Source: Cutibacterium porci (GTDB lineage: Bacteria > Actinomycetota > Actinomycetes > Propionibacteriales > Propionibacteriaceae). From it: a stretch of DNA of 64,000 bases. The stretch lies in the NCBI RefSeq assembly GCF_009696315.1, contig NZ_VUMG01000003.1, forward strand, positions 434,001-498,000, written 5' to 3'. Every line of letters starts with the position of its first letter. Position 1 is the first letter of the stretch. A program made the position numbers and the translations under genes. Below are positions 36,991 through 46,441 of the stretch, in pieces. The notes beneath the pieces are model-generated. The model had not been told where the DNA came from. It saw nothing but the letters and a program-made list of their open reading frames with translations, and did not search any database.

Positions 36991-37620
36991 ATGACCAGCC
37001 TTCCCATTCGCGACCAGAAGTCGGATTTCCTCCTCACGGGCGAGAACTCTGTACTCGTCCTCATTGACTATCAGCCCACCCAGGTCAACTCCATCAAGTC
37101 AATGGACCCAGAGGTCATGGTGCGCAATATTGCCAACGTGGCACGCTTGGGTAAGCTCTTCTCCATTCCGACCGTGCTCACAACGGTCAACGTGGAGACC
37201 GGCAAGAACGGGCCCACGATCACCGAAATCACAGACGTTCTCGGCTCCGATGTCGTCCCGATCGACCGCACTTCGATCAACTCGTGGGAGGACAAGGAGC
37301 TGAAGGAAGCAGTCGAGGCGACCGGTCGTAAGAAGATCATCATTGGTGGCCTGTGGACGGAAGCGTGCGTGATGCTCCCCACGCTCGATGCTCTCAATGA
37401 CGGGTACGAGGTGTACCCGGTCGCCGACGCTATCGGCGGCACCTCTAAGGAAGCTCACGACCTTGCCGTGGCGCGCATGCGCGAGGCAGGCGCGCAACCG
37501 ATCAGCTGGGTTATGCTCGCCTGCGAGCTTCAGCGCGACTGGGCACGCCAGGACACAGCCGGGCAATTTGCCGACATCCTCTTCGGTGAGCACGGTATCA
37601 ACTCCATCAAGGGCGAGTAA
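36991..37620 (+). CDS. Isochorismatase-like cysteine hydrolase
   Basis: 209 residues, ATG with AAAGGAGAG about 6 nt upstream. The family pattern is clear: VLVLIDYQPTQ (catalytic Asp near residue 26), a cis-peptide region IIIGGLWTEACVMLP with nucleophile Cys, and a conserved C-terminal helix. It is close to YcaC-type hydrolases, whose substrates are mostly unknown amides or imides. It is cytoplasmic and is followed after 21 nt by an MBL-fold gene, so both may act in one small catabolic or detoxifying step. Confidence 0.87.
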   Translation: MTSLPIRDQKSDFLLTGENSVLVLIDYQPTQVNSIKSMDPEVMVRNIANVARLGKLFSIPTVLTTVNVETGKNGPTITEITDVLGSDVVPIDRTSINSWEDKELKEAVEATGRKKIIIGGLWTEACVMLPTLDALNDGYEVYPVADAIGGTSKEAHDLAVARMREAGAQPISWVMLACELQRDWARQDTAGQFADILFGEHGINSIKGE

Positions 37621-37641
37621 GACTCCTCTCGGCAATAGCTC

Positions 37642-38286
37642 GTGATGACGCTGACACTAACACGCGGCATTCACGCCGCGCTCACAATCACATCGGGGTC
37701 TACAACACTCGTCGTAGACCCCGGTGCGTTTGGCTTTCCCGGGTCTGTTGCGAACGCTGACGCGGTGCTTGTGACGCACGATCACTTTGATCACGTCGAC
37801 GTCCCGGCCCTTGCAGTCGCTCTGGAGGACAACCCTGGCCTTCACGTCTACACTCCGACCCACCTCAGCCTTGAGGCTAACGTCGATCGGCAGACCCTCG
37901 TCAGCGAGGGAGACGAGTTCATGGTTGGCGACGTGAGTGTTAGCGTTATCGGGCGCGAGCAAGCCACGGCCAGCATCGATGACGACGTCATCATCAACGT
38001 CGGATACCTCATCGGGGGCCTTGTCCTCCACCCGGGGGATGCCCGACCGGTCATCAAGAACCTCGACACCCTTATCGTTGCTCTAGCAGCCCCATGGCAG
38101 AGCACCCCGCAACTCGAGGAGTACCTGCGCGTGGTAACGCCCGCGCGCGTCATCGGGCTCCACGACGGCACGCTCAACGATCTCGGTCGCAATTTTGGCC
38201 AGAAGACCCTCGCCCGTATCGCCAGCAGCTACGGAGGTGAGGCTATCAGCCTCAATCCCGGAGAATCGGTGACGCTACCGCACTGA
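37642..38286 (+). CDS. MBL-fold metal-dependent hydrolase (UlaG-like)
   Basis: 214 residues from GTG 37642; the adjacent ATG at 37645 is equally possible and no strong ribosome site distinguishes them. The metal motif THDHFDHVD is complete, LVLHPGDARP supplies a further ligand, and a late conserved His is in IGLHDGTLND. The length and order fit the small UlaG/YtkL-like group. It is the last gene of the isochorismatase operon; a hairpin follows. Substrate unknown. Confidence 0.85.
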   Translation: MMTLTLTRGIHAALTITSGSTTLVVDPGAFGFPGSVANADAVLVTHDHFDHVDVPALAVALEDNPGLHVYTPTHLSLEANVDRQTLVSEGDEFMVGDVSVSVIGREQATASIDDDVIINVGYLIGGLVLHPGDARPVIKNLDTLIVALAAPWQSTPQLEEYLRVVTPARVIGLHDGTLNDLGRNFGQKTLARIASSYGGEAISLNPGESVTLPH

Positions 38287-38295
38287 CGACCCTGG

Positions 38296-38332
38296 CTCGG
38301 TGATCTGTCCAGGCGGTGGGCAGATCACCGAG
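38296..38332 (+). terminator. Terminator hairpin after the MBL gene
   Basis: Perfect 12-bp stem (CTCGGTGATCTG / CAGATCACCGAG) with a 13-nt loop, starting 10 nt after the stop. Confidence 0.65.
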
Positions 38333-39960
38333 TACGTGGCCGGATGCTCAGCGTTTACCCACCATGAGTCCCGCTCCTGACACCTCAAGCGGCTCGATCA
38401 CCACCGTCTCACGACCGAGGGCGACATCGATGCAGCTACCAAGATCAGAATGCCAGAGCATAGAGATTGAATTAAATGGTTAGCTCCCCCAAAGCAGCTG
38501 TGTGGAAACCAGCTAACGAAAGTATCGCAACAAGCAGCGGAATCTTTCAAGGACACTGGCAGCCCCATCGACGTTGAGTATAAGTCTCTTCGCTTGCTCT
38601 CCTGCGTTTATGATTTACATCTGAACCCACTCCATCTTGAAATTATTCTTAGTGGAAACAATGCGCCCAGCAAAGTCCTTCTCATGGCTTAATAGTGCAG
38701 AAAACCGTGTGCTATTCGTTTCCCCAAGTAGGTCCATTTTCCGTAGAAGAATAGAGCTTAACTATCTTTCTGATTTTCAGAATTTTGTACACTTTCACGG
38801 ATATCGTTGCGACTATTGCGGAACCGAACGCAACCAAGGTAGCAGTTCTTGCGAGGCAAGAGGAAGCATGCTTTACCCACCACACGGTATTCAGATCAGC
38901 TCCGACGGAAATTAAATCTTTTCATTAGTCGCCACGATCTGCACGACTTGTGTGCCATAAACTTGAATATAGGTCTCGATCACTTCATTGGTTGCGTCAA
39001 TGACTCACAGGTTTTCGATAATTCTTATTGATGACTGAACGGTATGTTGTGACATGATTTCATTAGGTATTTGAGCAATGGTGTCGGTTTGAGCATCAGC
39101 TAGGTACGCCAAACCTTCAGAAATAACATGATCCATCCCATGTACGCGCGCTGCATCACACCCGCATACCCACCCTCACCAGGAATGGGCACGGTTTCAA
39201 CCACATCGGCATATGTAGAGATTGATTTATCCTAGTTATTCAGGTCTTCGCACTTTCTAACAAATCAAGGTTAGTCACCTATTGTGTAGGGACATTATTA
39301 AGGTCGCCAGCTATACGCCAGCAAACTTAGTGAAAGGACACAGAGTGGGGTTGAGTATGACTTCATCGAAGCATTCAACTGCGCGAGCCAACTCTCCAGT
39401 TCCTTCAACCCCTACCTCTGACTCGGAACCGCATGTACACCTCTTTCCTTATGGCGAGATGACCATCATCATTCGTAGAAACGAAGAGGTTTGGACAGAC
39501 AGCCCAATAGACCCCGCGACGAATCGACACTCATCAAGCATCTCAGAACCTTCGGTCGCACTCTCCAAGCAAGCCCACCACTAGCGGAGGAGCACGAAAC
39601 CCGTACTGACAATCGTCGATGTGCTCAACCAACGCGGCATCGAAACGTTGCGCCTGCTCCAGCCGCCTCAACGACCCTAGGCGAAGCCTCCTCATTCTAA
39701 ACTTGCCCAGGCAACCCGCCTCCTTAACTGGAAATAGCCTACCGCCTCAACCCAGTTCAGCCGGATCATGGGCAGGAGGACCAGGATCCAGCACCAGAGA
39801 CAACAAAACACCTACTCAGAGTAGGTTAGGCGACAATTTCGCTCCTTAGTCTTTGACTTCACACTAAGCCCCCTGCCTATGGCCTATTGGCGAGGACTAT
39901 CCCCGAACCCAACCTACGCAGTACTACCCTTTTCCAGACCTGCTCCGGATCATGCAGGGC
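38333..39960. other. 1.6-kb degraded, partly AT-rich region
   Basis: No intact gene is supported. The part around 38450-39050 is clearly richer in A/T than the chromosome. On the minus strand at about 39105-39200, 33 codons read VPIPGEGGYAGVMQRAYMGW and a hydrophobic stretch before a TAG, like the end of a lost membrane protein. The 15-nt string TTGAGCATCAGCTAG near 39090 also occurs near 22703 in the island. The region looks like a graveyard of transferred DNA. Confidence 0.45.
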
Positions 39961-39987
39961 GCCCGAATAGGCCAGCCACGCTAGGCG

Positions 39988-41361
39988 TTAGCTCTGATAC
40001 TGGGCAACCCAGGCCTGAGAGGCAATCTGTACGGCATCCCATGTCGAACCGAACGGAGGGGTGTAGGCAAGGTCAAGGTCACTGATACTGGCGACGTCCA
40101 TACCGTGGAAGATCGCAGTGGCGTAGATGTCGACGCGCTTAGCAGCCTGAGTGCTGCGGTGCCCGACGAGCTGTGCCCCCAGCAGGCGGCCTGTAACGCG
40201 GTCGCCGGTCACGTGGACAGCGATGGGATGGGCCCCTGGGTAGTACGCCTTGTGGTCGTCTGGGAAGGTCGTGGTGCTGGCAGGATCGAAGCCCGCAGCT
40301 ATCGCCTCGCGGTCGTGCAGCCCGGTGCGAGCCGCTACTAGATCGAAAACCTTGACTACCTGGGTGCCGAGACTACCGGCAAACCGGGCTGTACCGCCTA
40401 GCACATTCTCGCCGGCGATCCGCCCTTGTTTGTGAGAGGTGGTGCCCAACGGCAAGTAGGTCGTGCCGAGCAGGCGGTGGTGAGTGGCCACGCAGTCGCC
40501 TGCGGCCCACACGTGCGGAACACCGGTAGCCATTGTGTCATCAACTATTACCGCGCCGTGGGGCCCGCTCTGGACGCCCGCTTGCAGAAGCAGACTGGCA
40601 TCCGGTCGCACACCCACCGCGACTAGGACCAGTTCCACATTCCACGACAGGGGTCCGCCACCGGCGGCTTGACCGGTCACGTGTAGCCCGTCAGAACGCC
40701 TCTGGATGCCGGTAACGCTCGTGCCAGTGTGGACGTCAACTCCGTGGTGTTCCAGCTCCTTATGCAGCAAGGAACCGAGCTTTTCATCGACAGTGGGCAG
40801 CACTTCAGAGGCCGCTTCGACCTGCGTGACGTCAATGCCGCGAGCGGTCAGCCCCTCAGCCATCTCCAAACCGATATAGCCGGCACCCACAACCATTGCA
40901 GTGCGCGGCCGCAGACGCTTCAACGACTCAGAAAGGATGAACATGTCGCCCATCGAGTGCAGCAGGTGGACGCCATCTGCTGCACCGAGGACGTCAAGTC
41001 CGGTAATCGGTGGACGCACCGGTTGGGCACCGGTCGCGACCACCAATTCATCGTAACTGATGAGCGACGTACCACCGTCAGGCCTGACAACCTCAAGCTC
41101 ACGTCCATCGACGTCGATGCGGGTAGCACGGGTGCCGAGCAGCAGCTGCAGGCCGGCATCTTGCAAGTCTGTGCGGGTGCGATGCGCGAGGCGGTGCCAT
41201 TCGCTAACCTCACCGGAGATGTAGTAAGGGATTCCGCAGACAGAAAAGTTCGGATACGCGTCAGCTACCACCACGGTAACGTGCGTGGACGGGTCGAGTT
41301 CGCGGGCGCGAAGCGCCGCAGATATGCCGGCATCACTGCCACCAACGCACACCACGTGCAT
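39988..41361 (-). CDS. FAD/NAD(P)-dependent oxidoreductase, CoA-disulfide-reductase-like
   Basis: 457 residues. N-terminal FAD-binding GGSDAGISAALRA, then YPNFSVCGIPYYISG with a redox Cys at residue 42, the position used by CoA-disulfide reductases; VVGAGYIGLEMAEGL binds NAD(P); HVWAAGDCV completes the flavin site; a dimerisation domain ends the protein. It lies 26 nt downstream of the ArsR gene in the same direction. Relatives in arsenic clusters are thought to support thiol redox balance or act on arsenic-thiol compounds; its exact role here is unknown. Confidence 0.87.
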   Translation of the reverse strand: MHVVCVGGSDAGISAALRARELDPSTHVTVVVADAYPNFSVCGIPYYISGEVSEWHRLAHRTRTDLQDAGLQLLLGTRATRIDVDGRELEVVRPDGGTSLISYDELVVATGAQPVRPPITGLDVLGAADGVHLLHSMGDMFILSESLKRLRPRTAMVVGAGYIGLEMAEGLTARGIDVTQVEAASEVLPTVDEKLGSLLHKELEHHGVDVHTGTSVTGIQRRSDGLHVTGQAAGGGPLSWNVELVLVAVGVRPDASLLLQAGVQSGPHGAVIVDDTMATGVPHVWAAGDCVATHHRLLGTTYLPLGTTSHKQGRIAGENVLGGTARFAGSLGTQVVKVFDLVAARTGLHDREAIAAGFDPASTTTFPDDHKAYYPGAHPIAVHVTGDRVTGRLLGAQLVGHRSTQAAKRVDIYATAIFHGMDVASISDLDLAYTPPFGSTWDAVQIASQAWVAQYQS

Positions 41362-41387
41362 GGGATACCTTCCAGTTCTCCGATAGG

Positions 41388-41735
41388 TCAGGCCAGCATG
41401 GCGGTGTAGTCGCGCAGCTCAGCCAATCCCTCAGGCCGAAGGGTGAAGTGCGCCCACTTGCCGCGCATCTCCTTGTTCACCAAGCCTGCCTCAACCAACT
41501 TCTTCAGATGGTGGGACAGCGTGGGCTGAGTCACCCCGAACACCTCAGGCAGGTGGCAAGCGCACACGCTCGAGCACTGGCTAGCCGCGATGTGGTGCAA
41601 AATCCTCAGCCGGACTGGATCAGCGAGAGCTTTGGTGACACGCGCCACGTGTTCCGCCCGTTCCACCGAGATCGTGTCACCGCCCGGCGCGCACTCGTCG
41701 GTTGCGCTCGTCGGGATTTCTAGCAATTCGATCAT
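41388..41735 (-). CDS. arsR: ArsR/SmtB-family metalloregulator
   Basis: 115 residues with a winged HTH (GVTQPTLSHHLKKLVEAGLV, about residues 68-87) and an upstream CSSVCACHLPE segment whose Cys residues form the usual trivalent arsenic or antimony sensor. It diverges from arsD-arsA; two related palindromes at 41754 and 41791 lie in the 116-bp spacer. The family releases DNA when metalloid binds. The weak ribosome site (GTAGAG) fits low-level repressor production. Confidence 0.9.
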   Translation of the reverse strand: MIELLEIPTSATDECAPGGDTISVERAEHVARVTKALADPVRLRILHHIAASQCSSVCACHLPEVFGVTQPTLSHHLKKLVEAGLVNKEMRGKWAHFTLRPEGLAELRDYTAMLA

Positions 41736-41753
41736 GCAGATACTCTACCCAGT

Positions 41754-41775
41754 CATATTGACACCCGTCGATATG
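41754..41775. promoter_or_regulatory. ArsR operator 1
   Basis: CATATTGAC-N4-GTCGATATG, arms matching at 8 of 9 positions, starting 19 bp before the arsR start codon. It overlaps a TTGACA that could be a -35 box for arsDA. Confidence 0.6.
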
Positions 41776-41790
41776 TATGCCACGCTCATT

Positions 41791-41812
41791 CATATCGATG
41801 GTCATCAATGTG
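41791..41812. promoter_or_regulatory. ArsR operator 2
   Basis: CATATCGAT-N4-ATCAATGTG, arms matching at 7 of 9 positions and sharing CATATyGAy with operator 1. The centres are 37 bp apart. Confidence 0.5.
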
Positions 41813-41851
41813 TTTGTGATTGTCACGGCACGCCAGTCCGGAGGTTCCCTT

Positions 41852-42331
41852 ATGCCCGTCATCCGCGTCTTCGAGCCCGCTTTGTGCTGCAACACCGGGG
41901 TGTGCGGCCCGAACATCGATCAGGAGCTCGTCGATTTCACAGCCGCCGTGAATGCCCTCAGGGCACAAGGGATCGACGTGCAGCGTGCCAATCTGGCCAC
42001 CGAGCCGGCACAATTCGCCGAGCACCCCGTGGTAGCTCAATTCCTCCAAACAGCCGGTTCCGAAGGTCTACCTTTGACCCTGGTTGACGACGTCACCGTC
42101 CTCACTGGCCGCCACCCCCGCCGCGACGAGCTAGAGCGTTACGCCGGGTTGACGCCCGCCCAGGACTCTCAGTGCTGTAACCCGGCCGCAGGACAGTCCA
42201 CCTCCGATGCCTGCTGCAACCCACAGCCCATTACCCTCATGACATCTACGAGCTGCTGTAGCTCGAATTCGGCGGCCGAGGCACCATCAGCAGGCTGTTG
42301 TGGACAAGCCTCCAGCACCGGCTGCTGCTGA
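41852..42331 (+). CDS. arsD: ArsD arsenic metallochaperone
   Basis: 159 residues from ATG 41852, with CGGAGG upstream; a longer form from 41777 has none. Cys12, Cys13 and Cys18 (ALCCNTGVCG) are exactly the As(III)-binding triad of ArsD. The C-terminal third carries five further Cys pairs (QCCN, ACCN, SCCS, GCCG, GCC), more than in the plasmid prototype, suggesting extra metalloid capacity. It hands As(III) to ArsA, whose gene follows 27 nt downstream. Confidence 0.93.
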   Translation: MPVIRVFEPALCCNTGVCGPNIDQELVDFTAAVNALRAQGIDVQRANLATEPAQFAEHPVVAQFLQTAGSEGLPLTLVDDVTVLTGRHPRRDELERYAGLTPAQDSQCCNPAAGQSTSDACCNPQPITLMTSTSCCSSNSAAEAPSAGCCGQASSTGCC

Positions 42332-42358
42332 GCCGCCTCGGACCCCCAGGAGATCGTG

Positions 42359-44134
42359 ATGCCACAGTTCCTCGACAACCCTCCCCGGCATTTTTTCTTC
42401 ACTGGAAAGGGCGGTGTCGGCAAAACCAGCATCGCGTGTGCCTCCGCTGTGCACCTCGCTCGCCAGGGCAAGCGAGTGTTGCTAGTCAGCACCGACCCTG
42501 CGAGCAACATTGCGCAGGTCTTCAACACGACCATCGGCAACAAGATGACCGCGATCGAGCAGGTGCCCGGCCTCGATGCGCTGGAGATCGACCCTGACGA
42601 GGCCGCAGAGGCCTACCGCAACAAGATTCTTGCGCCCGTCCGCACCATTCTGCCCGCCAAAGAGATCGAAGCTATCACCGAGCAGCTATCGGGCTCCTGC
42701 ACCACCGAGATCGCCTCATTCAACGAGTTCACCGATCTGCTCGCCAACACCCACGTCACCGCCGGATATGACCACGTCATCTTCGACACCGCCCCCACTG
42801 GCCACACCATCCGCCTACTGCAACTGCCCGGAAGCTGGACGAGTTACCTCGACAACGGTAAAGGCGACGCATCGTGCCTGGGACCTATGAGCGGTCTAGA
42901 GAAAAATCGCGCCACCTACCGCACCGCCGTCGAGACACTCACCGACCCCAGCAGCACTCGTCTGGTGCTCGTCGCCCGGCCTCAGCACTCCACGCTGCGC
43001 GAGGTTGCCCGCACGCTGAACGAACTCGCCGAACTCGACATCCACGCCACGAACCTCGTCGTCAACGGCATACTGCCAGCCGCATCCACAACCGACGAAC
43101 TCTCATGCGCCATCCACGACCGCGAGCAGGCGACGTTAGCTGCCATGCCGACTGCATTGTCAGCCCTCCCCTGCGACAAGGTGAGTTTGAAAAGCGTCAA
43201 CATGGTCGGCCTGGATGCCCTCACCACTCTGTTTCACGACGAGGATGCTCCACATACCGAGGCACGAAATACCGAACAACTGACCATGGAGGAGCAGCCC
43301 GACCTTGGCACCCTTGTGGACCAGCTCGCCGAAGCTGACCATGGGCTCGTCATGGCGATGGGCAAGGGCGGCGTTGGTAAAACCACCGTCGCAGCGGCCA
43401 TCGCCATCGCCCTAGTGCAACGTGGCAAGAAGGTACTACTCACCACCACCGACCCCGCCGCACACCTAACGACGACCCTCGGTAACGACGTGGACGGCCT
43501 CGACGTGAGCGCCATCGACCCAGATCAAGCCGTCTTGGAATACCGCGATCATGTCATGGCTTCCAAGGGGGCCAAGCTCGACGATGTCGGTCGCGCCGCG
43601 CTCGCCGAAGACCTTATGAGCCCCTGCACCGAGGAGATCGCTGTATTCCAGCAGTTCAGCCGTGCAGTGAACAAGGCGCGTAACCAATTCGTCATCATCG
43701 ACACCGCCCCCACCGGCCACACGCTGCTACTCATGGACGCCACGGGCTCCTACCACCGCGACATCACCCGCCACCTTGACGGCAACCAGCGCGACCACGT
43801 CACGACCCCGCTCATGCGGCTCCAAGACCCCGACTACACCAAAATCATCGTGGTCACACTGCCCGAAACCACGCCGGTGACTGAAGCGCAGGCACTGACG
43901 ACTGATCTCGAGCGTGCCGGTATCCATCCGTGGGCCTGGGTGGTAAACAACTCCCTCGCAGCGGCCCGCCCTACCAGCCCGCTGCTAGCCACCCGAGCCC
44001 GCTGTGAAAAGCAGCAGCTCGACGCGGTGGCTGCCATGAGTAGCCGTATGGCCGTCATCCCCACCCAAACCCGCGAACCTGTCGGCCGCCAGCAGCTCAT
44101 GGCACTCAGCCATGGGCGCGCCGCAGGCCGCTAG
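42359..44134 (+). CDS. arsA: ArsA arsenite-activated ATPase
   Basis: 591 residues from ATG 42359 (GTG 42356 is possible; AGGAG fits the ATG better). It is the full double-domain form: P-loop FTGKGGVGKTS near residue 15 and MGKGGVGKTT near 335, each followed by a signature DTAPTGHT. Family knowledge: ArsA drives the ArsB pump after receiving As(III) from ArsD. No arsB or acr3 gene lies next to it in this window, so the partner must be elsewhere or lost. Confidence 0.92.
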   Translation: MPQFLDNPPRHFFFTGKGGVGKTSIACASAVHLARQGKRVLLVSTDPASNIAQVFNTTIGNKMTAIEQVPGLDALEIDPDEAAEAYRNKILAPVRTILPAKEIEAITEQLSGSCTTEIASFNEFTDLLANTHVTAGYDHVIFDTAPTGHTIRLLQLPGSWTSYLDNGKGDASCLGPMSGLEKNRATYRTAVETLTDPSSTRLVLVARPQHSTLREVARTLNELAELDIHATNLVVNGILPAASTTDELSCAIHDREQATLAAMPTALSALPCDKVSLKSVNMVGLDALTTLFHDEDAPHTEARNTEQLTMEEQPDLGTLVDQLAEADHGLVMAMGKGGVGKTTVAAAIAIALVQRGKKVLLTTTDPAAHLTTTLGNDVDGLDVSAIDPDQAVLEYRDHVMASKGAKLDDVGRAALAEDLMSPCTEEIAVFQQFSRAVNKARNQFVIIDTAPTGHTLLLMDATGSYHRDITRHLDGNQRDHVTTPLMRLQDPDYTKIIVVTLPETTPVTEAQALTTDLERAGIHPWAWVVNNSLAAARPTSPLLATRARCEKQQLDAVAAMSSRMAVIPTQTREPVGRQQLMALSHGRAAGR

Positions 44135-44200
44135 CCCCAGACTCAACACCGGCGACAGCACGGCTAAGGATGACGCCGTAACGGCAGGTGCACAACGGCA

Positions 44201-45187
44201 TCAATGACCTGACGATGGGCCTTCAACCCAACCACCCAACGTCGTCAAAAGATGCTCAATGAACCCCTCAGCATCGACGTCGCACAGTAGGTCGACGTTG
44301 GGCTCCTTGCCCCAGCGCCCCAGCTCGTCGCCGACCGTCTGCCCACGGGTCAGCGTGCCTGTCAGCTCAACGTCGACGGCCAGTGGTCTCGTCTTGGCAA
44401 ACTGGCCCGTCACCGCATTGGCGACGACGAGCGGGTCGTGCAGATACGCGCACCATCCCAGACCGTCGGCCTGGTGAAACTCGAAGTAGAACTGCAGGGC
44501 GTCAGCAAGCACGGCACCAACCGGGTGATCTTTCAGTTGTGCCACGGCTTGACGATGCTTCTCGTCGAGACGGACGGCTTCGGTAGCCTGCAGCGCACCG
44601 AGCACAACCCGCTGGGACGCCTTGCCCCACGCCTCGAACACCTCGTGTGCAGCCTCCGGGTCCACCGCGATGTTCCATTCACTTGTCGGCCCGGTGTTGC
44701 CACGATGATTGATCGCCCCGCCCATGACGTGCAGTCTCCGCAACAACCGCGGCAACTCTGGTTCTTCCCGCAGCGCCAGTGCGAGGTTCGTCAACGGCCC
44801 GGTGACGATACCCACCAACCTCCCCGGGTACTGGTGCGCGAGATCGACCCACAGTTGTGCCCCGCTACGGGAATCCGGACGCCCGCATTCCTCCAGCACA
44901 GCGTGGCCCAACCCGTGCGGCCCGTGGGTCTCTTCGGCGGTCATGAGGGGCTCGACGAGCGGCGCGTCTGCCCCTCGAGCTACCGGAGCATTCATTCCGA
45001 GCAACTCGGTCAACCCGAGCGCGTTACGCAACACGTCGTCTTGGCTGACGTTGCCAGCAGTCGTCACCACCCCGACGGTCTTAACGTCATCGCGACAGGC
45101 CAGGTAGGCCAGAGCGAAGGCGTCGTCGATGCCGGGATCACAATCCAGCAAGACAGGCAGGGCTGTAGATGATGTCAGGTTGGCCAT
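44201..45187 (-). CDS. Inosine-uridine-preferring nucleoside hydrolase
   Basis: 328 residues. The N-terminal calcium-binding motif LLDCDPGIDDAFAL is intact; VTGPLTNLALALREEP, NHRGNTGPTSEWNIAVDPEA and LHDPLVVANAV follow in the usual order. It cleaves ribonucleosides to base and ribose in the cytoplasm for salvage. It stands alone, converging with the ars operon. Confidence 0.92.
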   Translation of the reverse strand: MANLTSSTALPVLLDCDPGIDDAFALAYLACRDDVKTVGVVTTAGNVSQDDVLRNALGLTELLGMNAPVARGADAPLVEPLMTAEETHGPHGLGHAVLEECGRPDSRSGAQLWVDLAHQYPGRLVGIVTGPLTNLALALREEPELPRLLRRLHVMGGAINHRGNTGPTSEWNIAVDPEAAHEVFEAWGKASQRVVLGALQATEAVRLDEKHRQAVAQLKDHPVGAVLADALQFYFEFHQADGLGWCAYLHDPLVVANAVTGQFAKTRPLAVDVELTGTLTRGQTVGDELGRWGKEPNVDLLCDVDAEGFIEHLLTTLGGWVEGPSSGH

Positions 45188-45271
45188 GACAGCACCTTAC
45201 GAGACCGGGCCACCCGAAGACGTCAGGTGAGGCACGATGGGGAAGAAGGCGCTTTGAACGATCCAAGGAGT

Positions 45272-45697
45272 ATGTGTGGAAGCATGACTGACACGCAGAA
45301 GACCCCATCTCGCGGCGAAAAGGTCCTCGCCGCTGTGGTCGCCTTCACGCTATGGATGGCCTTGGTGTTCGCGATCGTGGCAATCTTCGTCGGCTGGAGG
45401 TGGTCGCTGCGGATATACGTCGGAGTACTGCTTATTGGCATCCCCGGAGAGATCATGACGGACCTCGTCAGCCGGAATCAGCTGTGGCCGCACCGCACGC
45501 CGCGAATAGGACGTTCTCGCGGCTGGCCTGTGCTGGTATCAGCCCTCATCCTTATCGGCTGGGCATTCATCGTTCTCGCGGCGACTGCTCTCATCCAACC
45601 GTGGTACGGCGCTACCGGTGACATGGCATGGGTCATGGTGGTGGGGATCGTGGCGATTTTGGCCAAAGAGATTTTCGACGCCAGGAAGAGATCCTGA
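45272..45697 (+). CDS. Small integral membrane protein
   Basis: 141 residues from ATG 45272 or 137 from ATG 45284; AAGGAG lies 1 nt and 13 nt before these, so the start is unsettled. Four hydrophobic segments (about residues 18-38, 42-60, 88-110 and 115-132) alternate with short basic loops. It resembles uncharacterised actinobacterial membrane proteins but shows no motif. It precedes the EcsC-like gene by 50 nt in the same direction. Confidence 0.7.
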   Translation: MCGSMTDTQKTPSRGEKVLAAVVAFTLWMALVFAIVAIFVGWRWSLRIYVGVLLIGIPGEIMTDLVSRNQLWPHRTPRIGRSRGWPVLVSALILIGWAFIVLAATALIQPWYGATGDMAWVMVVGIVAILAKEIFDARKRS

Positions 45698-45747
45698 TCC
45701 GTCGCCTGCGGCTACCCTGGAACACAGTCGAGTGAGAGGAGACCCGC

Positions 45748-46431
45748 GTGGGCATCGGAAGCAACATCGGCAAAGCACTGCTCGCCCAAGCCCCCGACAT
45801 AGCTCCTGGGGCGGCTGTCTCACTGCTGCGCAGCATTCTCGGATTCGCCATCGACGGCGTCTCGGGTGTGCCGGGAGCGCGCCAGACCGCCGGTAAGACC
45901 CTCACAAAGCATGACGGCGATGTCGAGCTGGCAATCAACTCCTTGGTCAATCAGCACATAGCGATGGCCGGGGCTCAGGGATTTGTGTCCAACCTTGGCG
46001 GCCTCGTCACCTTGGCTGTGACTATCCCCGCCAACATCTCCGGTGTCGCGATCGTGCAGGCCCGCATGGTGGCGGCCATTGCTCACCTGCGCGGGTACGA
46101 TCTCGACGACCAGCGGGTCCGCACCGCCATCCTCGCCACTCTCATGGGTCAGCGCGAGGTGGACAGTCTCATCCACGAGAAAAAGCTACCGACGACACCG
46201 ATGGGTATCGCTACCGCCCCGGTCAGTGACGCCGATCTCGAAAAGGTCGTTGCCCGCAATCTCGTCAATGTCCTCATGGGGCAGGTTGCCGGCAAGAAGT
46301 TGCCGGTATTCGTCTCCAAACGCGTTCCTGTCCTGGGCGGCGGAGTCGGTGCCACCACTGATGGGTTCACGACGTGGAGTGTCGCCCGCTACGCGCGCAA
46401 ACAGTTCCCCACCCGGCGTCCTCGAAGCTAA
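45748..46431 (+). CDS. EcsC-family protein
   Basis: 227 residues from GTG 45748 with GAGGAGA about 8 nt upstream. The central part (HIAMAGAQGFVSNLGGLVTL, then ANISGVAIVQARMVAAIAHL) is the glycine/alanine-rich core of EcsC-like proteins, with one or two weakly hydrophobic segments. EcsC is linked to the EcsAB transporter in Bacillus but its biochemical role is unknown. No EcsAB-type genes lie here. Confidence 0.72.
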   Translation: MGIGSNIGKALLAQAPDIAPGAAVSLLRSILGFAIDGVSGVPGARQTAGKTLTKHDGDVELAINSLVNQHIAMAGAQGFVSNLGGLVTLAVTIPANISGVAIVQARMVAAIAHLRGYDLDDQRVRTAILATLMGQREVDSLIHEKKLPTTPMGIATAPVSDADLEKVVARNLVNVLMGQVAGKKLPVFVSKRVPVLGGGVGATTDGFTTWSVARYARKQFPTRRPRS

Positions 46432-46441
46432 TAGGTCCGCG

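Noticed and set aside
38637-38915. A 92-residue gene from TTG in the AT-rich stretch
   Set aside because: No Shine-Dalgarno sequence and no recognisable fold; a CDYC pair alone is not enough.
39282-39584. A 100-residue gene in the degraded region
   Set aside because: A weak purine run precedes an internal ATG, but the frame breaks into another that reads VLNQRGIETLRLLQPP; it looks like a remnant that I could not identify.
44438-45172. A 244-codon frame antisense to the nucleoside hydrolase
   Set aside because: The minus-strand gene has the complete family motifs; the plus-strand frame is a shadow.
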